A program made the translations under genes and the position numbers. The notes under the pieces are model-generated. The model was not told the origin of the DNA. It searched no databases and saw only the letters and a list, made by a program, of their open reading frames with translations. From the NCBI RefSeq assembly GCF_017052585.1, contig NZ_JAFFHZ010000001.1:1178001-1242000 (forward strand): a stretch of DNA of 64,000 nt, read 5' to 3'. Positions 45,040-53,427 of this stretch are shown in pieces; within the stretch, counting starts at the first letter, position 1; the number at the start of each line of letters is the position of its first letter. Origin of the DNA: Paenibacillus apiarius. Lineage in GTDB: Bacteria > Bacillota > Bacilli > Paenibacillales > Paenibacillaceae.

Positions 45040-45366
45040 ATGAAACTGCCCTACAAATTAGTTTTAATTACTGCTCTTGTATTTTCAGTATTCGGTGGAG
45101 TAGCTTCTGCTGCTACGACAGAAACAAACTTAAGCATCAATGATGAAGATACATTCACCGTAACCGCTGGCGTTACTTACAGAGATCTGAAAGTCTCCCA
45201 TTCGGTTATGCTGTCAGGTACATCGTGGAAGCTTGTTTCTGGAGCTGATGTAGTATCTCTTAATCCTTATGGGCTAGTCACTGGCCGAAGTCAGGGGGAT
45301 GCAATTATATACGCGTATGAAAATGGCCGGCTTTATTGGAAGCATTATATACGTGTAAATGATTAA
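45040..45366 (+). CDS. Small secreted protein with a single Big2-like domain
   Basis: 108 residues from the ATG at 45040 (AAGGAG upstream). Signal peptide MKLPYKLVLITALVFSVFGG with cleavage likely after ASA. The mature about 84 residues contain WKLVSGADVVSLNPYGLVTG and GDAIIYAYENGRLY, the pattern of bacterial Ig-like group 2 domains (...W..S..DVV.V...G.VTG...G.A.I.A). No cell-wall anchor is seen, so it is probably released. It ends at a clear terminator. Function unknown. Confidence 0.7.
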   Translation: MKLPYKLVLITALVFSVFGGVASAATTETNLSINDEDTFTVTAGVTYRDLKVSHSVMLSGTSWKLVSGADVVSLNPYGLVTGRSQGDAIIYAYENGRLYWKHYIRVND

Positions 45367-45383
45367 ATATAGTAAGGTCGGTA

Positions 45384-45414
45384 GAGAAGAGCAGAATTTT
45401 TTCTGCTCTCTTTT
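45384..45414 (+). terminator. Terminator of the small secreted protein gene
   Basis: GAGCAGAA / TTCTGCTC arms with a T-rich loop followed by TTTTC. Confidence 0.85.
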
Positions 45415-45431
45415 CATGTAGTTAGGATATT

Positions 45432-45840
45432 TTATGCGACAGCACCTATAATCTGCAGATTCAGTACAAAGCTCTGACAAGTCTGCTCAGCAGCGACAGA
45501 TTTTATCCAAAGAACTTCGGTTTCGTATCTGCCCAGCCTCTGCCTGTGTTCTTCTTGTTTTACGGCGCCAAGGTTCCAGCCGCTGGTCGCACATCTCGTT
45601 TGAATAGCCCGCAAGAAGAACCGGACCCGGGTGCTTTAGTAACACGTCAAGCAATTCCACATGATCATCCTCGGTCATCTCGTGCTTATACATTTCTCCC
45701 CGCCTGGTGCCGAGGAGATACGGTGTATCGGCATAAATCAAGACGTTTGATCGGGAGTAACGTTTAATTAACTTCGTAGCCAACTGGCTTTCAAATTGCA
45801 CTCTCCGAAGCCGTTCCGTTAACTGAAGGATTTTTACCGT
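45432..45840 (-). pseudogene. Frameshifted fragment of a phage-type DNA adenine methylase
   Basis: The minus-strand frame reads TERLRRVQFESQLATKLIKR, NVLIYADTPYLLGTRRGEMY, KHEMTEDDHVELLDVLLKHP and GPVLLAGYSNEMCDQRL, the C-terminal half of a D12-class adenine methylase (the catalytic DPPY has become DTPY). Near 45570 the reading shifts frame and continues as GRYETEVLWIKSVAAEQT to the stop at 45432. The N-terminal AdoMet-binding half is missing upstream. It is a remnant of a prophage or mobile element. Confidence 0.75.
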
Positions 45841-45859
45841 AGAATTGGAGTGATTGCTT

Positions 45860-46351
45860 GTGATTGATCTGGAGCGCGTTCTTCTAGAAGGAGCTTGGTT
45901 GTCTTTGCTGTTCGTCGTTATCTTATTGGGTTCGCTATATGTTAATCCTCGTATGTGGCTGCACGATTATCCGAATGACATTCAACAGGCAGTCCGCCCG
46001 AAAACGGACACAGAAAAAAAACAGCTTGCCATATATGGAAGCTGTGTTATGGCCCTCATGCTTGTACCTTTCATCACATCGCTATACGATGGGGGAAACG
46101 TAACCTACATGAACGCCTTTCTTCATTTTTTCATCGTTTTTATGATGATAAGCTTGGCCGATCTCATTCTTATTGACTGGCTTGTTTTTTGCAGCATTAC
46201 GCCAAAATTCATTATCATTCCCGGAACCGGGGGCATGAAGAGCTACAAAGATTATATGTTTCATTTCAAAGGCTTTTTGAAATCAATTGTTATATTCGGC
46301 ATATTCAACCTGATACTCGCCGGTATTCGGGTTACCATTAATCTGATCTAA
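45860..46351 (+). CDS. Hypothetical four-helix membrane protein
   Basis: 163 residues from a GTG at 45860 with GGAG ten bases upstream. About four hydrophobic helices (near residues 10-28, 60-76, 84-108 and 138-160) and a polar loop with SITPKFIIIPGTGGMKSYKD. No recognised catalytic motif. The 5' end overlaps the edge of the methylase remnant, so it may mark the right border of the island. Family not recognised. Confidence 0.65.
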   Translation: MIDLERVLLEGAWLSLLFVVILLGSLYVNPRMWLHDYPNDIQQAVRPKTDTEKKQLAIYGSCVMALMLVPFITSLYDGGNVTYMNAFLHFFIVFMMISLADLILIDWLVFCSITPKFIIIPGTGGMKSYKDYMFHFKGFLKSIVIFGIFNLILAGIRVTINLI

Positions 46352-46362
46352 GGCAATCTCAC

Positions 46363-46415
46363 AAAGGGGCCATACCCAACGAGCATAGAGAACGCTCTTA
46401 CGGTACAGCCCCCTT
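46363..46415. terminator. Hairpin between the membrane gene and purU
   Basis: AAAGGGGCCATACCC / GGTACAGCCCCCTTT arms with an inner GAGC/GCTC helix, in the convergent gap. A or T flanks are modest on both sides, so it may serve both transcripts. Confidence 0.7.
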
Positions 46416-46419
46416 TCTA

Positions 46420-47325
46420 TTAATTGAATACAACTGTCTTATTCTGATACACAAGAATCCGGTCTTCAATATGCCAATGCACAGCACGGGCAAGCACGAC
46501 ACGTTCAATCGTGCGGCCGATGCGCTTCAGCTCATTCACGTCTGCACGATGCGTTACGCGCTCGACGTCCTGCTCGATAATCGGACCGCCGTCCAGCTCT
46601 TCCGTTACATAGTGGGCGGTTGCGCCGATCAGCTTTACACCTCGATTATACGCTTGCTGATAAGGCTTGCCTCCGACAAAGGCCGGCAGGAAAGAATGGT
46701 GAATATTAATGACATGGTTCGGATAACGCTCAATGAACTTCGGTGAAATAATCTGCATGTAACGGGCCAAAATGATGACATCCGCTTTACCTTCCACCGC
46801 TTCAAGCTGCAAACGCTCCGCCTCCGGCTTATTGTCCGGATTCACCGGAATATGAATATACGGAATACCGAATGATTCCACATATTCCTTCATATCCGGA
46901 TGATTGCTTACAACCATCGCAATATCCGCATCCAGATCACCCGCTTGCCATTGCCACAGCAGCTCGACCAAGCAATGATCCTCTTTTGACACAAAGATCG
47001 CAAGGCGCTTCTTCTGACTGACACGCGAAATGCGCCACTGCATGTTAAATTCTCCAGAAATCTCTTGGAAATCAGATTCCAACTGAGGCATACGCTCCCC
47101 TAGCTGCTCCATGTCGAATTCAATGCGCATGAAGAACATGCCGCCCTCGGGATCCATCGTATATTGATCCGATTGGACAATATTGGCTCCGTGCTCATAT
47201 AGAAAACGGGACACCGTCGCTACAATCCCCGCGCGGTCCGGGCATGAAATGAGCATGCGTGCGCGGTTATGCGAATGTTCTCCGGCCTGCTGCCGGGCAT
47301 GTACCATTGTATGTTGATGGGTCAT
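46420..47325 (-). CDS. purU: Formyltetrahydrofolate deformylase PurU
   Basis: 301 residues. Hydrolyses 10-formyl-THF to formate and THF, balancing one-carbon pools. The N-terminal ACT domain (LISCPDRAGIVATVSRFLYE) is preceded by a His-rich 20-residue extension. The formyltransferase fold has VIILARYMQIISPKFI, NIHHSFLPAFVGGKPYQQA with the catalytic asparagine/histidine, and ATAHYVTEELDGGPIIEQD with the catalytic aspartate. GGAGGAATTCCTTTC precedes the ATG. It lies 46 bases after nfo and is probably co-transcribed with it. Confidence 0.96.
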   Translation of the reverse strand: MTHQHTMVHARQQAGEHSHNRARMLISCPDRAGIVATVSRFLYEHGANIVQSDQYTMDPEGGMFFMRIEFDMEQLGERMPQLESDFQEISGEFNMQWRISRVSQKKRLAIFVSKEDHCLVELLWQWQAGDLDADIAMVVSNHPDMKEYVESFGIPYIHIPVNPDNKPEAERLQLEAVEGKADVIILARYMQIISPKFIERYPNHVINIHHSFLPAFVGGKPYQQAYNRGVKLIGATAHYVTEELDGGPIIEQDVERVTHRADVNELKRIGRTIERVVLARAVHWHIEDRILVYQNKTVVFN

Positions 47326-47371
47326 GAAAGGAATTCCTCCAGTAAAATGCCTTAGTAGCTGCGCTCGCCCT

Positions 47372-48493
47372 CTATTCTTTCACTGCTTGTCCAGCGAACC
47401 ATGCGGTCAAGCGATGGTTGATCTCTTCTTCCGCCAAGTCCGGGAACAGCTCCGACTCGAGCACCATATCGTAAAGGCGTTCCATCGGCTCGCGCGGATC
47501 CGCTTTCTTTGCCTTGGCGTCATTTTTCAACAGACTCCACGTATCCAATACGAATGCGCGTTGTTCAATATCCTGCTCTGTGAAGAAATGACCCAGACGC
47601 TCCACGTCTGCAAAAAAATGTTCGCCGAAGCGTTCTGCCGCATCTCCGCGCAAAAGTGCGATCTCCGCCTCATACATCGGACGCTGCTTCTTCGCATCTT
47701 TCCCAATCCATGGCGTTTCGAGAATAAACGGACGGCCTTGAAGCGCCTCATGATGGACGACTCGCTTGATGCCGTCAAATCCAATCCAGCCGGCCCCAAT
47801 TGGTGCGTGGCGGTCTTTGCCAGCGCCGGTCGGATTCTTGCTGTCGTTGATATGGACAATCGCGATGCGATCCAATCCGACCAACCGATCGAACTGTTCC
47901 AGCACGCCATCCAAATCATTGACGATGTCGTATCCGGCATCGTGAATATGGCACGTATCCATGCACACGGTTAAGCGATGATTGTCTTCGACCTTATCAA
48001 TAATCGCCGCCAATTCCTCGAAGCTGCGGCCGATTTCCGTGCCTTTCCCAGCCATCGTTTCCAACGCGATATTAACATTCGTTTCCTTCGTATTGCGCAG
48101 CACCTCATTTAAGCCTTCCGCAATCCGGTTCACTCCATACTCGGCATCCTTGTCTGTATAGGCGCCAGGATGGAGCACTATATTCTGTACGCCGATGCAA
48201 TCTGTACGGCGAATTTCTTCCTGAAGAAAATTAACAGCCAATTCAAAGGTATCTGGTTTGTAGGAGCCAAGGTTAATAATATACGGGGCATGCACGACAA
48301 TTTCCTCGATGCCGTGCTGAGCCATCAATTCCTTGCCTTCTTCAATATAGAGCGTCTCAATTGGCTTGCGGCGGGTGTTCTGCGGTGCGCCGGTATATAT
48401 CATGAATGAGCTGGACCCATAGGATACGGCTTCCTTCGTCGCAGTCAACAGCCCTTTATCGGAAAAAGAAACATGGGAACCTATTTTTAGCAT
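47372..48493 (-). CDS. nfo: Deoxyribonuclease IV (endonuclease IV) with C-terminal extension
   Basis: 373 residues. Apurinic/apyrimidinic endonuclease of base-excision repair. Zinc-ligand blocks are [74 protein letters not shown] and PFILETPW. The core ends near residue 285; the extra about 85 residues ([38 protein letters not shown]) are not in the standard 280-300 residue enzyme. Divergent from the DUF2621-like gene. Confidence 0.95.
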   Translation of the reverse strand: MLKIGSHVSFSDKGLLTATKEAVSYGSSSFMIYTGAPQNTRRKPIETLYIEEGKELMAQHGIEEIVVHAPYIINLGSYKPDTFELAVNFLQEEIRRTDCIGVQNIVLHPGAYTDKDAEYGVNRIAEGLNEVLRNTKETNVNIALETMAGKGTEIGRSFEELAAIIDKVEDNHRLTVCMDTCHIHDAGYDIVNDLDGVLEQFDRLVGLDRIAIVHINDSKNPTGAGKDRHAPIGAGWIGFDGIKRVVHHEALQGRPFILETPWIGKDAKKQRPMYEAEIALLRGDAAERFGEHFFADVERLGHFFTEQDIEQRAFVLDTWSLLKNDAKAKKADPREPMERLYDMVLESELFPDLAEEEINHRLTAWFAGQAVKE

Positions 48494-48616
48494 AAGGCAA
48501 CTCCTCTCAGATCATTACCCCTTATTTTACAAGGTATATCGAAATAAATCTAGGAATGCGGTATAATTCCTAATAGACTACTTGTAAAATGTACCACATG
48601 TTTGCGAGGTGAACCC

Positions 48617-49087
48617 ATGCTTGACACAATCGTTTTTTTCCCGTTGACAACCGGCTTGCCAAATGAATGGTTCATGAATTCGATAGCTTTTTGGACCTTT
48701 GTATTGCTTGGATTTATGGCTATCGGAGGCTTCTTCATGTTCCGCAAGTTCATGAAGGTGCTGCCGATGAATGACGGAAAATCAAAACTGGATTGGCAAA
48801 ATTACTGGGTGGAACGAAGCCGGGAGCTGTGGACCGACGACGCCAAAGCTTTTTTGGAAAAGCTGGTCGAACCTGTCCCGAAAGCTTTCCGAGATATCGC
48901 GCGTCATTCGATAGCCGCCAAGATCGGCCAAGTCGCCGTCGAGAGCGGCGCTTCCGAGGTAACTCGGGATCATTGCATTCAAGGCTACATCATTGCGACA
49001 CCGAAGCGGGACTATCGCAGCCTAATCCGATTTTTGGACAAAAATGAAATCGATTACGCGCCATACAAGCACCTGCTCAACAAATAA
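48617..49087 (+). CDS. DUF2621-like membrane protein
   Basis: 156 residues from the ATG at 48617 (GAGGTG upstream). A single membrane helix near residues 26-46 (AFWTFVLLGFMAIGGFFMFR) is followed by a soluble domain with SRELWTDDAKAFLEKLVEPV and a C-terminal EVTRDHCIQGYIIATPKRDY, the features I associate with the Bacillales DUF2621 family. Function unknown. Single gene. Confidence 0.8.
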   Translation: MLDTIVFFPLTTGLPNEWFMNSIAFWTFVLLGFMAIGGFFMFRKFMKVLPMNDGKSKLDWQNYWVERSRELWTDDAKAFLEKLVEPVPKAFRDIARHSIAAKIGQVAVESGASEVTRDHCIQGYIIATPKRDYRSLIRFLDKNEIDYAPYKHLLNK

Positions 49088-49228
49088 TTTTCATCACGCT
49101 CGTCAGTCACTGCAGAATATCCGGGTTTGAATTGAACATCCCCGCTGTTGAGGATGTCGACATGTAACCTCTAAGAGGTTGTTCAAAAAGACCCCCTTTG
49201 GATTACGCATTTTAAGGAGGGATAACGA

Positions 49229-50155
49229 TTGAAAATGATGATCTGCGGCGGTTCCGGCCTTGTCGGGAAAGCGCTGTACAAGACTTGGCTACAGCAAGGG
49301 CATGAAGTCATCATTGTATCCCGTTCCCGCACCAAGCTTGTTATAGAAACCCGGAACCCTCAAGCATCCGTAATGAGCTGGTCTGAACTGGCTCATGCTC
49401 CGGAACATTGCCGCGACGTTGATGTCGTCGTCAATCTGGCTGGCGAAACGATCAATCAACGCTGGACCGATACGGCAAAGAACCGCATTGTCGCCTCGCG
49501 CGTCGTCCCGGCCCGGCGGATAGCGGATTGGGCGGGCAAGCTGCCGCGGAAGTTGCCTCTCTTGGTTAGCGCATCCGGCATTTCAGTATATGGTCCTTCG
49601 GAGACGGGAACCTTCGATGAAATGAGTCCCGCTGCCGGGGATGATTTTTTGACTGACGTCGTCTATCAATGGGAAGCCTCCGCCGACACCATCCCGGCCG
49701 AACGCTGCGTCAAGCTGCGAATCGCCCCGGTTCTTGCCAACGTCGGCGGCGCCTTCCCGTTAATGAAGCTGCCTTATCTATTCGGAGTCGGCGGGCGGAT
49801 TGGGAGCGGCAAGCAGCCATTCTCTTGGATACATATCGAGGATATGGTCCGATTGATAGACTTTGTCGTTCATGACACCAGCATGGAAGGCGTTGTTAAT
49901 GCCTCGGCGCCAGAAGCCGTTACGAACGAGGACTTCGGCCGCACGCTAGGCAAAGTGTATCATCGGCCCCATTGGTTCCCGGTTCCTTCCTTTACGCTCA
50001 AGCTCCTGTTCGGCGAGATGTCGATGCTCTTGCTGGAAGGCCAGCGCGTATATCCAGCCAAAGCGCTGGAACACGGTTTTACCTTCAATTACGGAACGCT
50101 TGAGAAAGCGTTAACCACGCTTCGTGATGCAGGACGCACCCCACCACAACCTTGA
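49229..50155 (+). CDS. TIGR01777-family NAD(P)-dependent epimerase (YfcH-like)
   Basis: 308 residues with a TTG start at 49229, preceded by AAGGAGGG. Extended short-chain dehydrogenase: nucleotide motif MICGGSGLVGKALY, VVNLAGETINQRWTD, RVVPARRIADW, LVSASGISVYG and FSWIHIEDMVRLIDF are typical of the TIGR01777 sugar-nucleotide epimerase group, and a DUF1731 tail (ALEHGFTFNYGTLEKAL) follows. The substrate is unknown. The 15 bases near 49176 resemble a sequence near 11655. Confidence 0.92.
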   Translation: MKMMICGGSGLVGKALYKTWLQQGHEVIIVSRSRTKLVIETRNPQASVMSWSELAHAPEHCRDVDVVVNLAGETINQRWTDTAKNRIVASRVVPARRIADWAGKLPRKLPLLVSASGISVYGPSETGTFDEMSPAAGDDFLTDVVYQWEASADTIPAERCVKLRIAPVLANVGGAFPLMKLPYLFGVGGRIGSGKQPFSWIHIEDMVRLIDFVVHDTSMEGVVNASAPEAVTNEDFGRTLGKVYHRPHWFPVPSFTLKLLFGEMSMLLLEGQRVYPAKALEHGFTFNYGTLEKALTTLRDAGRTPPQP

Positions 50156-50203
50156 CCACTTAGACCATTGCTTTCCTAAGCTTCACTAACGTGTGATATG
50201 AAC

Positions 50204-50237
50204 AAGCTGGTCCGAATTCAAGGGTCAGCTTTTTTTG
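50204..50237 (+). terminator. Terminator of the epimerase gene
   Basis: AAGCTGGTCC / GGGTCAGCTT arms around GAATTCAA, followed by seven Ts. It also faces the end of the Tad operon. Confidence 0.88.
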
Positions 50238-50264
50238 CCGCACATCCTCCTCAGACATTTGCCT

Positions 50265-51848
50265 TTATCCTGCCCGGTATATGTATTTGGAACGTGCGAT
50301 TGTCAAAGTGTCCCCATCGTTAAGCGGATACAGCTTATACGGTATAAGCAGTTCTCCTTGAAGCTCGGTGCCGTTCTTCGAACCTAGATCGCGAATCGCG
50401 CAGCCTCCTTCTTGCGCGAGCACAACCTCACAATGATGTTTGGATACACCAATGCCTTCATCGCGAAGTTGGACGCCTTGTTCCGCACGCCCAATCGTAT
50501 AAGGGTACAACTCCAGCATAATCCGATCCGGCAGCACGCTGCCCGCTTCGTTCATTTTCTGCAAGTGAGGGCCCTTGCTGACTGGTGAAGCCTGAGCCGA
50601 TTCTCCCTCTTGTCCCAACATGACAGTAGCATCTCCTTGAGAATCGCCCAACATCGACGTATACTGCGATAAATTATCGTAATATGCTGCTCCGCCATGC
50701 GCAGCCTGTGCCCAATGCTCACTAGGATGAACCGATTCAGGCTGCAATGTCTCTCCTTGTCCCATCGCTTCCGCTGAATAAGCGCAGCCCGGCATCTCCA
50801 GGGACAGAAAATCAGGCAGCAGCATATCCTTCTTGGATGGAACGTCATGGCTGAAAGCGGCTGCATGCACTTCATTCTGACCAGCCTCCCCCCTCTGCTT
50901 AGACCATCGGTTACTCCACTTCGCTATCCAGCCGGACAGCCATGCGCCGCCGATTCCGACCACAAAGGCGCTCCATATGATGGCTACGGCCAAAGAGGCA
51001 GCGGACGGCGAGGACAGGTAACTATACCTCCACCCCAATGCGGCTGCGGCGATAACGGCCCCCGTGACGGTGATAATGCGCTTTTTACCGGATGCTGCGC
51101 CCGCTTGCTCCGCTTCTATACCTGAGGAATCCTTCCCGCTCCGTTCTTCCGCTGAAGGCCATGCTTGTTCTACCGGATTTTCATTTCGAGCATCATCTGC
51201 TATAAAATCCGGAACTGCATCTGGCAAGGTAAACAGAGAAGCTCCTTGCTGCACATCGGGAGATGTGTCTGGAGAGCCTACGATAAGAGACTCCAGCAAA
51301 CGGCGCACATCCGCCAAAGACTTGTCCTCCTGAGACAAAATTTGAATAAGGCGCTGAAATCCGTCCCCGATCCAGTTACACACATATGATGACAACAATA
51401 TGCCCAGACGGCGCAGGCCATCCATTCCAGCCTGAGGATGCAGCGGCTCGAGCGTAGGAATATAAGGCACATGCAGACTTCCGTTCCAAGCATGGCTCTC
51501 CACATAAATAAACTGCTCGTGAAGCAATATGTGATTTGGATGCAGCATGTACACCCGGCTCTCTTCCAATACCCGCACCAACTGCAGCATCCATTCAAAA
51601 TACTGGATGGATGTCATATTAGCCGTACGAAGCACTTGGTGAAGCATCTTTTTACCGCTAATGTCATATAGAAAGGTTACTTCAAAATCAATTTCTTGAA
51701 TTTCAAGCGGCAAAAAGTGAGGCACGACATTATGACGCAGCATATTGAGTTGATGAAGATCCAACTCATCGGAATGAACAGACCGTTCACGGGTCAGCAG
51801 CATCCCCATCTTGCCTTCGTGAACGAAATCCGCCCGATATCCGTACAC
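50265..51848 (-). CDS. DUF6382-FHA domain protein of the Tad locus
   Basis: 527 residues from the GTG at 51848 (AAAGGAGCG upstream). The N-terminal about 190 residues resemble the DUF6382 domain seen in Paenibacillus Tad clusters. A Ser/Glu-rich linker, two membrane helices near residues 258-310 and another polar linker follow. A C-terminal FHA domain spans residues about 440-527 (LYPYTIGRAEQGVQL, ISKHHCEV-like VSKHHCEVVL, RDLGSKNGTEL). FHA domains bind phosphothreonine, so this last gene of the operon may link pilus activity to Ser/Thr kinase signalling; that is inference. Confidence 0.85.
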   Translation of the reverse strand: MYGYRADFVHEGKMGMLLTRERSVHSDELDLHQLNMLRHNVVPHFLPLEIQEIDFEVTFLYDISGKKMLHQVLRTANMTSIQYFEWMLQLVRVLEESRVYMLHPNHILLHEQFIYVESHAWNGSLHVPYIPTLEPLHPQAGMDGLRRLGILLSSYVCNWIGDGFQRLIQILSQEDKSLADVRRLLESLIVGSPDTSPDVQQGASLFTLPDAVPDFIADDARNENPVEQAWPSAEERSGKDSSGIEAEQAGAASGKKRIITVTGAVIAAAALGWRYSYLSSPSAASLAVAIIWSAFVVGIGGAWLSGWIAKWSNRWSKQRGEAGQNEVHAAAFSHDVPSKKDMLLPDFLSLEMPGCAYSAEAMGQGETLQPESVHPSEHWAQAAHGGAAYYDNLSQYTSMLGDSQGDATVMLGQEGESAQASPVSKGPHLQKMNEAGSVLPDRIMLELYPYTIGRAEQGVQLRDEGIGVSKHHCEVVLAQEGGCAIRDLGSKNGTELQGELLIPYKLYPLNDGDTLTIARSKYIYRAG

Positions 51849-51888
51849 TGTATTTCTCGCTCCTTTCGAATCGCCGGCTCGCAGCAAT

Positions 51889-52395
51889 TTATAGCAGCTG
51901 GCTGTAATATACCGTAACCGCAGCGGGCAATACGGCCCACATAAACGGAAATGTCGCCTGGCGGGCGGCCTGAAGCTTCAAGGGTATCCACGTCCGAAGC
52001 CATATCACTTGCATGAATGCGATGCACAGCCGCTTCATTCTGCCTTTTCGGCCTACAAGAAGAATGAGCGCTGCAATGAGCCCTCCATACAATATCGAAT
52101 ATATAATCGTTTCCCACGTAAATTGCATTCCCATAAAGGCGCCAATCGCCGCAAACAGCTTGACGTCCCCAGCCCCAACAGCACGCACCAAGAACAGCAG
52201 CAGCATAAATCCAAACCCGGATAACGCTCCTGCCACACTAAAGGCGATCCCGTTCCAGCCATTCATGATGCCGTGCCCGACTACTGCCGCAGCACAGGCT
52301 GTCATGGTCAGTTTGTTCGGAATTTTGCGCGTAAAAATATCGGTGATAAAAGCGGCCGACAGCATCACGCTGCAGAACCACGCCGTCCATGTCAT
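51889..52395 (-). CDS. tadV: A24-family prepilin peptidase (TadV/CpaA)
   Basis: 168-residue membrane aspartic protease. The two catalytic aspartates lie in AFITDIFTRKIPNKLT and GAGDVKLFAAIGAFMG (GxGD). About five helices. It lacks the N-terminal cysteine-rich methylase domain, as usual for CpaA/TadV. It would cut the Flp prepilin and the TadE-like pseudopilins at Gly. GGGGGGAGCCGC precedes the ATG. Confidence 0.92.
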   Translation of the reverse strand: MTWTAWFCSVMLSAAFITDIFTRKIPNKLTMTACAAAVVGHGIMNGWNGIAFSVAGALSGFGFMLLLFLVRAVGAGDVKLFAAIGAFMGMQFTWETIIYSILYGGLIAALILLVGRKGRMKRLCIAFMQVIWLRTWIPLKLQAARQATFPFMWAVLPAAVTVYYSQLL

Positions 52396-52449
52396 GCGGC
52401 TCCCCCCTCATCATTATAGAAATCCGATCTCATAAAATATGCATTATCG

Positions 52450-53412
52450 TCACTTGACAGTAAACATCCGCTCTGCGCTGCGGCCGTCTTCCGTCTTCAC
52501 GACAAGACGCCATGCTCCAGATGTCGTATTGCCCGAAACGTGCCATTCCCAAAAAATATGTCCATCCGCATCGGCCACCGCCCATCCAACATGCCTCGCT
52601 TGGCTTTGCCCGCTCTTGTAAAATACGATCAGCTCAACCCGTTCATTGGGCGCGACTTTGGCAATTAGCTTCGCTTTTCTGCCTGGAAGGAGCGGTTCCG
52701 GCGTTAAACTGACCAATACGGGAACAGGCCTGTCCCTTCCTTCGCCTGCAGTCCCCTCTGCTCCCGGCGGCGGACCGTCGCCGACCCATACGCGTTCGGA
52801 TGCTCTGGAAACGATGGTTACTGTCTTCAACAAAAACGGAACTCGCATCGGCAGATCGTATGCGACTTCTATCGCGACATACGGTTCCTCTTTTTTAATG
52901 ACGTCGGGCAGCTTAAGATGCGTAATGCGAATGCGGTCCTCCCGCAGCACCCCTTGAATGCCATACCTAGTCATTAAAGGTTTAAACACCATTTCGCCTA
53001 TACGCGCCTGTCCCCATTCCCCGGCAGACTCCGCTTGACGCTCCGCCCACTCCGTGCCATCCTGCACCCAGTTCTTAATCGGATCGGGCAGCGCATCCCC
53101 GAATTTCGTTCCGAAGTCACGCACCGCCATTCTCATGGTCATCGCTGGAGGCTTGGACAACCATTTGCCTGCGGCTCCGCGCTCGGCAGAGTCCGGCAGC
53201 TGATTCGCTGCCAGGCTGATCGGATACATATGAGCGGCGACCTGCTTCACTGCGTTGACGGCTGCCGATTGGAGAGAGGTCGAGATTACGGCCGCTTGAA
53301 CCATAAAGATAAAGAACAGAAACAGCAGCAACACCATAGGCAGCAATAATGCCGCCTCTAACGTAATGCTGGCGCGTCCATCCCGATACATTTTGAAGAA
53401 ATGACGCTGCAC
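52450..53412 (-). CDS. TadE-like pseudopilin, long form
   Basis: 320 residues from a GTG (GGGGGGAGG upstream). An N-terminal type IV pilin-like segment (GRASITLEAALLLPMVLLLF) has the glutamate expected five residues after the likely cut and a hydrophobic helix. A large outer domain ends with a beta-rich region (residues about 235-320: LVSLTPEPLLPGRKAKLIAK, GHIFWEWHVSGNTTSGAWRL), unusual for TadE/TadF proteins. It is probably a minor pilin at the pilus base or tip. Confidence 0.8.
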   Translation of the reverse strand: MQRHFFKMYRDGRASITLEAALLLPMVLLLFLFFIFMVQAAVISTSLQSAAVNAVKQVAAHMYPISLAANQLPDSAERGAAGKWLSKPPAMTMRMAVRDFGTKFGDALPDPIKNWVQDGTEWAERQAESAGEWGQARIGEMVFKPLMTRYGIQGVLREDRIRITHLKLPDVIKKEEPYVAIEVAYDLPMRVPFLLKTVTIVSRASERVWVGDGPPPGAEGTAGEGRDRPVPVLVSLTPEPLLPGRKAKLIAKVAPNERVELIVFYKSGQSQARHVGWAVADADGHIFWEWHVSGNTTSGAWRLVVKTEDGRSAERMFTVK

Positions 53413-53427
53413 CGGCCTCCCCCCTCG

